From Tachypleus tridentatus (taxonomy: Eukaryota > Arthropoda > Merostomata > Xiphosura > Limulidae): 64,000 nucleotides of DNA. Made by a program: the position numbers and the translations under genes. This document shows positions 47,084-58,733 of the stretch, one piece after another. The notes beneath the pieces were generated by a model. That model worked only from the letters and a program-made list of their open reading frames with translations, made no database searches and had not been told where the DNA came from. The first letter of the stretch is position 1; every line of letters starts with the position of its first letter. The stretch covers positions 146,250,127 to 146,314,126 of the forward strand of contig NC_134833.1 of NCBI RefSeq assembly GCF_004210375.1. The letters are read 5' to 3'.

Positions 47084-47742
47084 TATATCACAATTTGTAT
47101 CAGATTGTTATATTTCCCCATTTCTTACCGGATTTGAAATAACCAATGGTAATCAACTCTGGCTCCATGGTTCCTCCTGACTATGGAACAGACCATGTAC
47201 CGGATGAAGATGATTGTAGACCCTACCAGCCATATAAATTAAACCAAAAGTTAGATAAGTTATAGATATGTAAAATATAAATTCTGGTTTGAAATGTTGT
47301 AGGCTCTAGGCACTGTGCCTGTTGTGTCTAATAAATAATTTGACTCTGCATGCATCCTCAGCCACCGTATATTCACTGTGAAAGCTGTTATCAGAAAACG
47401 ATGCAGTTGGAATGTTGACAATGTGAATCTGCAGGTATCTGGAAAGCCAGTTTGACATTACCCAGTGGAAACTTCCATCCAGAACTAATAATGACATGAG
47501 TATTAGTGTGGCCATTAGAGACAGTGATACGTAATGAACTCTGGGTAGAGTCTTTACCACGTGTCTTTCATGTGTTAATCTTCTTATGTTAATATTTCAC
47601 CAATGTTTTTAGTGTGTGTATTTTGAAGTGGAAAACCTGAAACTATGTTTCAATTATTCAATGTTCTACATTTGTTCATTATAAAAATAAAACATTATTA
47701 TTATTGTAGCGCTTATTGTTATTAAAAATCTTCTTTAGATTA
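47084..47742. other. Unassigned sequence
   Basis: A plus-strand run of 41 codons near 47145-47266 (VINSGSMVPPDYGTDHVPDE and onwards) and an 84-codon minus-strand frame at 47306-47560 are visible. Neither was recognised. Confidence 0.3.
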
Positions 47743-48030
47743 GGTTAAACCTAAACTAGATAATAAACTTATTCAGGACAAAAGTTGGTTAAACCTAAAC
47801 TATATAATAAACTTATTCAGGACAAAAATTGGTTAAACCTGAACTGGATAGTAAACTTATTCAGGACAAGAGTTAGTTAAACCTAAACTAGATAATAAAG
47901 TTATCCAAAACAAAAGTTGGTTAAACCTAAAGTAGATAGTAAATTTATTCAGGATAAGGAGTGTTTAAATGTGAACTAGATAGCAAACCTTGTCAGGTGA
48001 AGGGTTGGTTAAACTTAAACTAGATAGTAA
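47743..48030. repeat. 44-bp minisatellite
   Basis: Six to seven units of GGTTAAACCTAAACTAGATA and ATAAACTTATTCAGGACAAA. The first two begin at 47743 and 47787; the last units are more diverged. Confidence 0.9.
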
Positions 48031-48737
48031 ACCTTGTCAGGACACATGGGCTGACCTGACACGGTAAAAAATCAAGGATTACTTAAGGTAAAATGTATGA
48101 TTGCAATGGTTGAAGTGTTGGTCCATATGAACACTAGATCTGTTGACGTGTTCGCTACTGTATACTATTTTCACTGGATAGTCACTTGTGTATTAGTGGA
48201 ATTAGGAAACTTTAATTAAATCAGGAGAGTGTAGGAAACCACAAGGTTCTAGTTGTCTATTTTACAATACTGAAAATCAAGCTATAATACTTTTATACTC
48301 GTGACTGCTTTCTTTTCATTATAGCTTGACAACTTGAATTTTGTGTAAACGTCTGTGGTCAGAGGTCAAACACATTATGTTACTCGCTGTATTTACAAGT
48401 AAGTATTTGTTTACAATTAATGGTGTACTCACATCCCATCTTCCTGATGTTCTAGCTTCCACGTCCCTCGCTGGTACCAATGCATTCAACCGTTTACTTT
48501 ATTTCCCGCTGTTGATACAGTCAGGTAATTTTTTCCTTCATGTTCAGCTCAATATTTTCCTTCCTTCCTGACATTTAATCATTTTACTCAAATCATTTCT
48601 TAATGAAGAAAAACAGACTCATTTGATTCAGTTCTCACATTACTAAAGGGTTAACTCCGAATACATTGACGTGAAAACATTAGTAGAAAATTTTCGAATT
48701 CGAAAGAATATTTTTTTTTTCAAATTGAATTCTATTA
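48031..48737. other. Unassigned sequence
   Basis: An exon-like interval at about 48456-48523, between CTTCCTGATGTTCTAG and CAG|GTAATT, is seen. It has no recognised protein match and no partner exon, so it is not called. Confidence 0.3.
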
Positions 48738-48911
48738 GGGTTTGTTTGTTTGTTTTTGGAATTTCTCGCAAAGCTACATGAGGGCTATCTGTGCTAGCCG
48801 TCCATAATTTAGCAGTGTAAGACTAGAGGGAATGCAGCCAGTCATCACCACCCACCGCCAACTCTTGGGCTACTTTTTTACCAACGAACAGTGGGAATAA
48901 CCGTCACATTA
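48738..48911 (-). mobile_element. tRNA-derived SINE, family A, 5' truncated
   Basis: Minus-strand copy keeping tail and body (CTATCTGTGCTAGCCGTCC, CATCACCACCCACCGCCAAC, ending AACCGTCACATTAT) and lacking the entire tRNA head. Confidence 0.9.
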
Positions 48912-49260
48912 TTTCAAACTGTAAAGGGATCTCTGAGCACTAAGACATTGTCTAGAAAATGATGAAAAAAAATTTAAATATTTACTTTCACTTAAGAAAT
49001 ACAAATAAAATTTGGGTTTTGAAAATTTGAAACACAATGTATTAGTATTTCTAAAAAAAAAGAAAAAAAAAGGTGTGATATTGATACGCCATGCCTGTCA
49101 TGACTTCTTCTGGGATGGATTTCTTATAAGGAAATCTTGAAAACATTCTATGTTTTATAGTTTTGTTTAGAGTTTACGTACTGGTTTATAAGTATTATTA
49201 TGTTACAACTTACAGCTTTCACATTATGTTAGGTTGGGTTTTAGAACAGGTACAACGTAT

Positions 49261-49529
49261 TTGTTTGTTTGAATTTCGCACAAAGTTACTCGAGGGCTAT
49301 CTGTGCTAGCCGTCTCTAATTTAGCAGTGTAAGACTAGAGGGAAGGCAGCTAGTCATCACCACCCACCGCCAACTCTTGGGCTACTCTTTTACCAACGAA
49401 TACTGGGATTGACCGTTACATTATAACGCCGCCACAGCTGAAAGGGCGAGCATATTTGGCATGACGAGGATTCGAAACCGCGACCCTCAGATTACGAGTC
49501 GAGTGACCTAACCACGTGGCCATGCCAAG
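49261..49529 (-). mobile_element. tRNA-derived SINE, family A
   Basis: Full-length minus-strand copy ending in the head complement CACGTGGCCATGCC. It lies next to the 3' side of the Penelope-like relic, so it may have inserted at or in that element. No clear target duplication. Confidence 0.92.
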
Positions 49530-49569
49530 ACAGAAACCTTGTGGAGGTCGTGTGATGTTAACGTTTAAA

Positions 49570-50800
49570 AAATTATTATATCGTTGTTCTTACTATCGAT
49601 TGTGAAATCTATACCTTTAGGTAGATTGTTCATATGTTAGAGAAATTTTCTGAATTCATCTTGACAAGCAAAGCCACAAAAACGTCATCTACATATCTTA
49701 GTCAGAATACAGGTTTGTATATGGAAGTGGTTATGGCTTGCTGTTTTATATAGTGTGAGAAAACAGTGGCCAAAGTGCCTGACAATGGATTTTTCATGGC
49801 AAGTCCATGAAACTCAAGGAAGTACGAATTTTTGTATTGAGAGCAAATAAATGTGGCTTGTTGTAATAGTTTCATTATGTGTTAATATTTTGTATTCACT
49901 CTCTTGTTGGAATATTGTGAAATAATTTCTTCAGTAAGTTGTATTTCCTCATGACAACGGGTTTAAGGAAATAGATTTAAGACATTCATGCTAGGCTTAA
50001 AATAATAACATTACTGTTTAAACTATGTAACTATTGTATAGGAGGTATGGAGTGTTTTTTAATTGGTTGCTCATATTGGAAACATCCAGGTTTTAAAATA
50101 CAGTTAAAGTATTTATAAAGGTTGTAGTTTGAAGAGTTATAAGAAGACATAACTGGTTAGCAGGTTATTAAGTTATTATATACTTTTTGTGAACCATAGA
50201 TTGTTGATGTTCTACATTGGCTCTATGTAAAAACGTTATAAAATGTAAAGATAATAGCTTTTTTCTTTTAATTTTATTTTGACTAGTTTTATCAATTGTT
50301 TGTTGTGTATCGGGTTAAGGTCAGTGTTTGACTCAGTAAACACAGACGTATCATTCATTATATTTACCATTAAGGAATCATACTGTTTGGTTGGTAAAAT
50401 TACTATTAACTTTCCATTATCAGCTCTTTGAATGACATTGTCTTTATTGTTTCTAAGATATTTTTGGCTTTTTTAATTCACCTGGTTTTGGTTTCGTAGA
50501 GAAATTGCTCTTTAAATTGTTGTTGTTTTTGGAATGTTGAATATTTGTGACGACTATTCTGTGTCCTGAGATGATTCTTTTGGTCTTTCACTTGGGATTG
50601 GTTGATGTTGATTGGATTTGCGATTCGATTCTGATATTACTTTCTTACACAAGTTATTTTTTCAGCTGGTTTTTAGATTTAACACTAGGATGGTAAGTGG
50701 AGTTACTGCCTGAAACCTTGATAGGATTATGGTTTCAAATTCACCGAGTTCAAAGTTCGCGAGTTTCGTCGTATTGCTCTTTACTGTGTCTGGTTCTTTT
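49570..50800 (-). mobile_element. Penelope-like retroelement relic (reverse transcriptase)
   Basis: Minus-strand coding traces in the order expected of a Penelope-like element: an N-terminal segment FELGEFETIILSRFQAVTP near 50740-50690, then NNKDNVIQRADNGKLIVILP near 50455-50396, GLAMKNPLSGTLATVFSHYI near 49810-49750, and the catalytic RYVDDVFVALL near 49700-49668. The YVDD box and the upstream A-D-G-K region are reverse transcriptase signatures of this group. Frames are broken by many stops. A GIY-YIG endonuclease was not found. Related elements carry hammerhead-containing terminal repeats, and hammerhead-like units occur elsewhere in this window. Confidence 0.75.
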
Positions 50801-51394
50801 CTTTTTTTTGTATTGTTCTGGTTAACAGAGTTTTTCTAGCTTTCTAACTAAATTTCGTTTCGTAATTAACCATTTAAAGTAAGTGCATTTCTCTACTAAT
50901 GATGAAAATAATTTGTAATCTTCAGGGTCAGTCAAACGTGAAAAGCCGCTTCTTAAATTAAGAACATTTTTTGCTGAGTAATTTCACTTCTGTGATTTTC
51001 TTTTGAAGTTTATTTTAAAAGTTTAATATTACTCTTTTTATAATATTTTTTTTTCATTTTTATATTAAACTGGAGGTTCAGTTTTAGTTTTGGTGGTTTG
51101 ATATTAAATTTTTCTTTTCGACTGTTTTTGAAAAGATTAAAATTACATTCTGAAAGTTCAGATGTTTTTTGTTTTATTATCGTTTTTTTAATAAAATAAA
51201 TTTATAATTTCCTATTTTCCCATAACGTGAGCGGATTCTTTCAGTGAGCCTTATGTTTTGTAGTACTACCATTAAGCTTAGTTGGCTTTGTAAGATTCTT
51301 CAAGCGGAAATTGGACAAAAATTACATCCATATTTATATAAATATTTCTCTATTTCTAACGGATTTTTTATGGCTGCTTGTAATTTTAGCTTTT
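50801..51394. other. T-rich spacer, possibly 5' part of the Penelope-like relic
   Basis: Strongly T-rich on the plus strand with no recognisable coding text. The 74-codon frame at 51244-51468 runs into the next minisatellite. Confidence 0.3.
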
Positions 51395-52608
51395 TTGGCC
51401 TGGTAGATAGAATAACCCATACCACTGAAGAAGTAGAAAGATTGAACTATCACTGTCTGGCCTGGTAGCTAGAATAACCCATACCACTGAAGAAGTAGAA
51501 AGATTGAACCATTACTGTCTGGCCTGGTAGATAGAATAACCCATATCACTGAAGAAGTAGAAAGATTGAACCATCACTGTCTGGCCTGGTAGCTAGAATA
51601 ACCCATACCACTGAAGAAGTAGAAAGATTGAACCATCACTGTCTGGCCTGGTAGATAGAATAACCCATACCACTGAAGAAGTAGAAAGATTGAACCATCA
51701 CTGTCTGGCCTGGTAGCTAGAATAACCCATACCACTGAAGAAGTAGAAAGATTTAACCATCACTGTCTGGCCTGGTAGCTAGAATAACCCATACCACTGA
51801 AGAAGTAGAAAGATTGAACCATCACTGTCTGGCCTGGTAGATAGAATAACCCATACCACTGAAGAAGTAGAAAGATTGAACCATCACTGTCTGGCCTGAT
51901 AGATAGAATAACTCATACCACTGAAGAAGTAGAAAGATTGAACCATCACTGTCTGGCCTGGTAGATAGAATAACCCATACCACTGAAGAAGTAGAAAGAT
52001 TGAACCATCACTGTCTGGCCTGGTAGCTAGAATAACCCATACCACTGAAGAAGTAGAAAGATTGAACCATCACTGCCTGGCCTGGTAGCTAGAATAAAGA
52101 AGTAGAAAGATTGAACCATCACTGTCTGGCCTGGTAGACCCACCACTGAAGAAGTAGAAAGATTGAACCATCACTGTCTGGCCTGGTAGATAGAATAACC
52201 CATACCACTGAAGAAGTAGAAAGATTGAACCATCACTGTCTGGCCTGGTAGATAGAATAACCCATACCACTGAAGAAGTAGAAAGATTGAACCATCACTG
52301 TCTGGCCTGGTAGCTAGAATAACCCATACCACTGAAGAAGTAGAAAGATTGAACCATCACTGTCTGGCCTGGTAGATAGAATAACCCATACCACTGAAGA
52401 AGTAGAAAGATTGAACCATCACTGTCTGGCCTGGTAGCTAGAATAACCCATACCACTGAAGAAGTAGAAAGATTGAACCATCACTGTCTGGCCTGGTAGA
52501 TAGAATAACCCATACCACTGAAGAAGTAGAAAGATTGAACCATCACTGTCTGGCTTGGTAGATAGAATAACCCATACCACTGAAGAAGTAGAAAGATTGA
52601 ACCATCAT
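51395..52608. repeat. 62-bp minisatellite, about 19 copies
   Basis: Units of GAATAACCCATACCACTGAA, GAAGTAGAAAGATTGAACC and ATCACTGTCTGGCCTGGTA with a period of 62 bp, highly alike. Two unit types differ at GATAG versus GCTAG and partly alternate. Two shortened units lie around 52085-52150. Homogeneity suggests recent expansion. Confidence 0.95.
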
Positions 52609-53984
52609 AAACTCTAGATAGGTTAATGTGCTTAGTAACTAAACGAACCTAGTCAGAAAGAACAGAAAGAATCAACGATATTAGAAACTAGAACGGACTA
52701 ACTCGCCTAACAGCTGGAAAACAACACTGCTTAACAAATTTTAACTACTAGAACGGACTAACTGGTCTAGCAACTATAATAACTCATCCAACTCAACAAG
52801 CAGGAAAATTTAATTAGTAGAAAGGATCATTAGGAGTTAGGGGGAGCCAACTGTTGAGTACCTAAACAAATCCAACTCCAACTTTTGTTCTCATTTTTAT
52901 TGATTCAAAAGTGAATCCAAAGAACCATCGGCCTAATATCATTTTCAGAGAGTTAAATCTACAAGATTACTAATTTGCATTATCTTGTTTCATTTAGATA
53001 GGATAATTGTGGTAGATCTGTTAAGGGGTCTTTTGTCAGTAGAGCTAGAGAGACATAAGGTTGCCACATATACTCCCCATTTGTTGATTTTCGTATTAAG
53101 AACGTTGTAAAGAACTTGCTAAAGATGTATTTAAACTGTTCGAATTGTACATAATATAAACAAAATTTCTCTAAGCTTATCGATACATATTTTTGTAAAT
53201 CAGTGCGATGATTCTAACTTTGGCCAATTACCTTAGTAGAAAGAAATATATGTGTGTGTGTATGTCTATATATGTGCCTTTCTCTCTGCTAAATATCTTA
53301 ATTTTATAATGTTTTAATTCAGTTGACTGGAAAAAGATTACTTTCAATTCCCAGTGAGGTTTCTTAACCGCTCTGGCTGTCCACAAAAAAAAAAAGGCCA
53401 GTGGGTGTCTGTAATGATACTAAATTGTTTACTGAGTAAAACAGTAAGAACATTGAACGTAATAGTCACATATTTTTCAGGATGGCGCTACACTATTTAC
53501 ATATGCCATTACATAAGAACTTCAGAAAGACAGGAAACATCTGAATGGGGTTCGTTGTCCAGACTGATTACAAAAAGCGCCCCTAGATGGCAGTAACAAG
53601 GAGTTTAGTTTGACAGAAGGACTCTAAAATATCAGTCTTGTTATGTTCTACCAGTATAGTTCAGATGTAATATTATATCGCCTGCCTTCCAAAATCGTCA
53701 AATTTAATGATAGAAAATATCGTGCAATAGTTTAATTTAAGCAAAATGCTTTCTCTAGTCTAAGTACAGTCATTAAATTATAGAAATAATGTTAATCTAG
53801 ACTTGAGTGGCAGGTTAGAACTGATTGTAAGTACGCAATGATCTTAGAAAGGCGCTCACAAGTGTTTTAACCAATGAAAATGTTTGTTTAGATGAACGTG
53901 TGACAAGTTACTACTGTCTGGTGCTTGTTCATGCGACGAATTATATCATTTGTCAAGTTATTCAAGCTCGCTAATGCCAATCTG
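52609..53984. other. Unassigned sequence after the 62-bp array
   Basis: 52620-52830 contains loosely repeated text (AGAACGGACTAACT twice), likely a decayed extension of a minisatellite. A (TG)n run occurs near 53251. The 80-codon frame at 53354-53596 was not recognised. Confidence 0.35.
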
Positions 53985-54090
53985 CGGTGGTTAAATGGTA
54001 AGTCTCAGAGATTATAATGCTATAATCCTAAAAATTGAGTTTCTTTCTGTACTCGCGGTTGGCGCTACAAGTAGTGCACTGTATAGCAAT
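53985..54090 (+). mobile_element. SINE family B head, diverged
   Basis: GCGGTGGTTAAATGGTAAGTC, then ATTATAATGCTATAATCC and GTACTCGCGGTTGGCGC, resembles the family B tRNA-like head. The tail is not recognisable. Confidence 0.45.
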
Positions 54091-54197
54091 AAACATTTAT
54101 ACGTCAATGACACATTGTATTTCTATGACAATTTTACATAGATTCAGTAATGCTATAACGTTTCTTTACAAATATTTATTCTGAACATTCACAGAGT

Positions 54198-54345
54198 ATC
54201 TTGATGAGGAGAAACCCACTTGAAATAAAAATGTTTCTTAGAACTGCTGGTAAGGATTGATAAGGAGAGAACAACGTTTCGACCTTCCTAGGTCATCTTC
54301 AGGTTAAGATGTTAATACCCATACCAGCCGTTCTGAGATATATTG
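54198..54345 (-). mobile_element. Hammerhead-like short mobile unit
   Basis: It starts CTTGATGAGGAGAAACCC and ends GTTCTGAGATATATTG. On the minus strand the core reads CCTGAAGATGACC, TAGGAA, GGTCGAAACG: CTGAAGA, a GACC/GGTC stem and GAAA as in a hammerhead ribozyme. A short duplication CAGAGT (54192-54197 and 54346-54351) may be its target site. It abuts the 51-bp array. Confidence 0.6.
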
Positions 54346-55290
54346 CAGAGTTCAATTCTTGTGGAGTTGCTGTAGCTTCGAAGCTCAAAACTAGATGGTA
54401 TCAAACATCTTGTGGAGCTGTTGTAGTCTGAAACCTTAAAAGTAGGGTGTTTCAAGTGTCTTGTGGAGCTGTCGTAGTCTGAAACCTGAAAAGTAGGGTG
54501 TCTCAAGTCTCTTATGGAGCTGTCATAGTCTGAAACCTGAAAAGTAGGGTGTTTCAAGTGTCTTGTGGAACTGTCGTAGTCTGAAACCTGAAAAGTAGGG
54601 TGTCTCAAGTCTCTTATGGAGCTGTCATAGTCTGAAACCTGAAAGGTAGGGTGTCTCAAGTCTCTTGTGGAGCTGTCATAGTCTGAAACCTGAAAAGTAG
54701 GGTGTCTCAAGTCTCTTGTGGAGCTGTTGTAGTCTGAAACCTGAAAAGTAGGGTGTCTCAAGTCTCTTATGGAGCTGTCATAGTCTGAAACCTGAAAAGT
54801 AGGGTGTTTCAAGTGTCTTGTGGAGCTGTCGTAGTCTGAAACCTGAAAAGTAGGGTGTCTCAAGTCTCTTATGGAGCTGTCATAGTCTGAAACCTGAAAA
54901 GTAGGGTGTCTCAAGTCTCTTGTGGAGCTGTCATAGTCTGAAACCTGAAAAGTAGGGTGTCTCAAGTCTCTTGTGGAGCTGTTGTAGTCTGAAACCTGAA
55001 AAGTAGGGTGTCTCAAGTCTCTTGTGGAGCTGTCATAGTCTGAAACCTGAAAAGTAGGGTGTTTCAAGTATCTTGTGGAGCTGTTGTAGTCTGAAACCTG
55101 AAAAGTAAGATGTTTCAAGTCTTTTGTGGAGTTGGCGTAGTCTGAAACCTGAAAAGTAGGGTGTTTCAAGTGTCTTGAGGAGCTTATGTAGTCTGAAACA
55201 ACCGAATATTTTTTTTCAATTATCTTGTAGACCTGATTGATCTGATGTAATCTGAAACTCAAAATATATATTGTTTCAAGAAAATTAGAC
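54346..55290 (-). repeat. 51-bp minisatellite with a 334-codon open frame
   Basis: About 17 units of 51 bp, read on the minus strand as YDSSTRDLRHPTFQVSD. The frame is open from 55316 to 54312 because the period is 17 codons. Five consecutive unit variants form a 255-bp higher-order block that occurs twice: N-type TRD, D-type TRD, D-type IRD, D-type TRH, D-type IRD. The first units and the C-terminal end diverge, and the frame ends inside the adjacent hammerhead-like unit. No signal peptide, splice sites or family match were seen. Most likely noncoding, but a repetitive protein is not excluded. Confidence 0.9.
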
Positions 55291-55542
55291 ATTTGTGTAT
55301 TTTTTATCTCTTTCATATTTTGGCACTTATAGTATTTGATTAGTTGCTTTAAATAAAAATAAGTGTATCACTGTATTCCAGAAAAACAAAGGATAAGTAG
55401 AATGTGACATACCGCCCTCGCTTCCCACAATATGCTAAGAAGTTATATTTCTGATCAAAATGTTTCCAAATGTTGTAACAAATGATCGATTATTGTTAAG
55501 ATAGAATACAAACACCCCTAGTGCTGTCAAACTGTTAAACAT

Positions 55543-57093
55543 CTATACAAGTATTTTGTGTAATACTATGTACATCGTGAACGATTTATTAGAACATCAA
55601 AACATTTTTGTGACTCATATAACTCAACACTTCACCTATCGCAACAAAACTTTATCAAAACATTTATAATGACAAAATGTGACATCAAATTGTTATAAAT
55701 AGTGTCTGCTACCTTTTATCAGTTCATATCAAATGTTCAGTACTTGGTTGGTTATCTTTATACTCTAATAACCTCCGAAGGTGGATGTGACATGCTGTTG
55801 ATGAGGTTATTGATGTAATCCACCGTGATTTTATTCCAATATATCACTAGATAGCAATGCAACCCAGCTACAGTAGCTAGTTTAGAGTCGTGTTTTGCAA
55901 TGTTCCGGCTAAGTTTTACCCAACAGTTCGGCTCGGCATGGCTAAGTGGGTAATCTGAGAGTCGCGGGTTCGAATCCTCGCCACATTAAACATGCTCGCC
56001 CTCTCAGCCGTGGGGATGTTATAATGGTACGGTCAATTCCAGTATTCTTTGGTAAAAGAGTAGCCCAAGAGTTGGCGGCGGGTGGTGATAACTAGTTGCC
56101 TTCCCTCTAGTCTTTCACTGCTAAATTAGGGACGGCTAGCGCAGATAGCCTTCGAGTAGCTTTGCACGAAATTCAAACCAAATCAACAGTTCTCAATGGG
56201 ATTACAATATGTAAACTTTGCTGGTCATATCAGTCTTGTAACGTCCTCCTGGTTGGGATAATCCTGTACTACGTGTGCAATGTGAGTAGTGGTATTGTAA
56301 CACAAAGTTATTACAAAACCTTGCACTAGCATATGGCAGAAATATAATTTCCAAATGATGCTTGTAGGATGCATCATTGGCGTTTGTTTCACTGCAAAAT
56401 ACGTATAGCAGGTTTTCCTTCTTGATAAATAGCGACCCAAACATATCCTGCACTATCTCCCGTGTATACCCTATGGAACACACGGTCTTCACTCATCTAG
56501 TTGTTCCCCAGGCGCACGACAAACAAATTCTACCATCAGTTTTAACAAGCCGGGATCAAGACTCATCTGAAAAAAATGGCATGTCGCAGGTGTCCTAACT
56601 GTAAGTTGACACGATATCTTGACCAAGTTACATGGTAAAGCAGTGAATTCTAGTTTACAAAATAACCTTGTTTCAGTCTTTTTATCTGTTCTTCTGAACA
56701 TTCTGCAATGAATGTGTTCATGTTATTCCTGTCGTAAGATGTTGCAAAGCTTTAATCGACCTTGCTGTGTTAACCTGATCAAAACAGGGTCATCTCGCGC
56801 AGTAGTTTTTCGGCGTCTAGCAGTAGACTTTCTACAAACAACGTTTCTTGTAGTCCGATGGCGTGTGAGGATTCTGGATACAGTACACTGGGAGTACTTA
56901 CTGTTGTGGCAATGTCCGTTTGCTTCATACCATTTCTGGACAATCGAAAAATTTGACGCCCGACAATTAATGGCACGTGACAAGGCGTGAATCTTCAACA
57001 AGTACAGATAAATTATCTGAACAAACCGTTGATATGATTAGAAAAAAATACACTAAAAGCAAACTATTTTACACAAAACAGGTGTTTGTATAG
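55543..57093 (-). mobile_element. Tc1-like DNA transposon split by a SINE
   Basis: The terminal inverted repeats are degenerate: CTATACAA...TTTTGTGTAA at 55543-55563 and its complement at 57070-57093. Minus-strand coding traces include the N-terminal helix-turn-helix region from about 57001 (SRAINCRASNFSIVQKWYEA, then VSRILTRHRTTRN) and RKTTARDDPVLIRLTQ. Near 56290-56225 comes AHVVQDYPNQEDVTRLI, and beyond the SINE NCWVKLSRNIAKHDSKLAT and YWNKITVDYINNLINSM. Without the 254-bp SINE and one duplication the length is about 1.3 kb, normal for Tc1. Several stops and frameshifts make it inactive. It belongs to the same lineage as the relic at 32780-33090. Confidence 0.85.
55930..56183 (+). mobile_element. 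tRNA-derived SINE, family A, nested in a Tc1 element, with 9-bp target duplication
   Basis: The head GGCTCGGCATGGCTAAG has a deletion around the anticodon region; body and tail are complete. The duplication CAACAGTTC at 55921-55929 and 56184-56192 is perfect. Both flanks are Tc1 transposase sequence that reads continuously once the insertion and one duplicate are disregarded. Confidence 0.95.
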
Positions 57094-57625
57094 GTGTGTT
57101 TTGACGTATAAATGCTCCAAACAGCTTATGCATACCAGAATAACAACTCGTACATAACCTATCTTGTATGTTACTCACTAACTACTCCAAGTATGTAGAT
57201 AGTAACAGCAATATAAAACAGTATGTAAATTTTTTGGTTAAGACGACATTCCATTATAACAGTATTATCACAACTTCAGATTGGCTGTTTTATAGGTAGA
57301 AAGTTTGTTCTATTTATTCATAGACTTAAGCATGTAATTCTATTCACTAATAGAAAAATTTAAGCAGTTTTATTAGTAGGTTTTAGTTTCGAATATTCCT
57401 GTTGTTCGTTTATACGGTAATCGTAATACACGTGAGAGGTGTATCCAAGAAAAAATTGAAGAATGATCGGAGATTTATTAAACGTATGGGTGCCCGCTCG
57501 AAGGGACAACAGAGGGCGTTCGCTCCCTCACATTTCACAAGAAAATTGGACTTGTTATTAGTTAGTTGAACTAAATGAATTTAGTTTGTGTTTGCGTTTA
57601 AGCACACCTAACATGTTTTTTAGTC
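57094..57625. other. AT-rich intergenic sequence
   Basis: Nothing recognisable. Confidence 0.4.
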
Positions 57626-57633
57626 TGTTGACT

Positions 57634-57734
57634 TCTTGATGACGAGAAACCTACTTGAAATAAAAATCTATCTCAGGTCGTTCTCTGTTTATCAATAAAT
57701 GTGTTAATATCCATACAAGCTGTTCTGAGATACA
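57634..57734. mobile_element. Hammerhead-like short mobile unit, shortened, with 8-bp target duplication
   Basis: It begins TCTTGATGACGAGAAACC, continues ACTTGAAATAAAAATCTATC, and ends CTGTTCTGAGATACA. TGTTGACT at 57626-57633 and 57735-57742 is the apparent duplication. The minus-strand CTGAAGA/GAAA core present in other copies is deleted here. Confidence 0.55.
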
Positions 57735-57989
57735 TGTTGACTAACGTACACTGATCTTCCACATTCGCGTTTTGTCCCCCTTGAAAATACTTCTGTGGGG
57801 CGTCCATCAATTTTATATGTCTAAACCTATATCCAGCTTCAAAACCTTCAGATTACTAGTATAAAATAATCTTTCTTAGGCAAAACAAATTATTAAGAAA
57901 TCGAAGTGTGAAGACACTGTCAATAATTATTTTAGTTTATATGAAACTGTCTATTATTAGCAACTTATTACCGTTTCCATTTTTTAAAA

Positions 57990-58733
57990 TTTCTAATAAA
58001 TGAAGTAACAACTTATGAAATTGTTGTAACGTTATCAGTAACCTATTGGAATCTAAGTAACAACTTATGAAATTGATGTAACGTTATCAGTAATCTATTG
58101 GAATCTAAGTAACATCTTATGAAATTGTTGTAACGTTATCAGTAACCTATTGGAATCTAAGTAACAACTTATGAAATTGATGTAACGTTATCAGTAATCT
58201 ATTGGAATCTAAGTAACATCTTATGAAATTGTTGTAACGTTATCAGTAAACTATGGAAATCTAAGTAACAATTTATGAAATTGTTGTAACGTTATCAGTA
58301 ATCTATTGGAATCTAAGTAACATCTTATGAAATTGCTGTAACGTTATCAGTAACCTATTAGAATCTAAGTAACATCTTATGAAATTGCTGTAACGTTATC
58401 AGTAATCTATTGGAATCTAAGTAACATCTTATGAAATTGCTGTAACGTTATAAGTAACCTATGGGAATCTAAGTAACATCTTATGAAATTGCTGTAACGT
58501 TATAAGTAACCTATGGGAATCTAAGTAACATCTTATGAAATTGCTGTAACGTTATAAGTAACCTATGGGAATCTAAGTAACATCTTATGAAATTGCTGTA
58601 ACGTTATCAGTAACCTATGGGAATCTAAGTAACAAATTATGAAATTGCTGTAACGTTATAAGTAACCTATGGAAATCTAAGTAACATCTTATGAAATTGA
58701 TGTAACGTTATCAGTAACCTATTGGAATCTAAG
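57990..58733. repeat. 52-bp minisatellite, about 14 copies
   Basis: Units of TAAGTAACATCTTATGAAAT, TGCTGTAACGTTATCAGTAA and CCTATTGGAATC with a period of 52 bp. Variants (TTG/CTG/ATG, TCAG/TAAG, TTGG/TGGG) are clustered, indicating stepwise local expansion. Confidence 0.95.

Noticed and set aside
47306..47560. 84-codon minus-strand frame
   Set aside because: Hydrophobic start resembling a membrane segment, but no supporting context; left unassigned.
51395..52608. CRISPR-like array
   Set aside because: Units are tandem without unique spacers, and the DNA is eukaryotic. It is a minisatellite.
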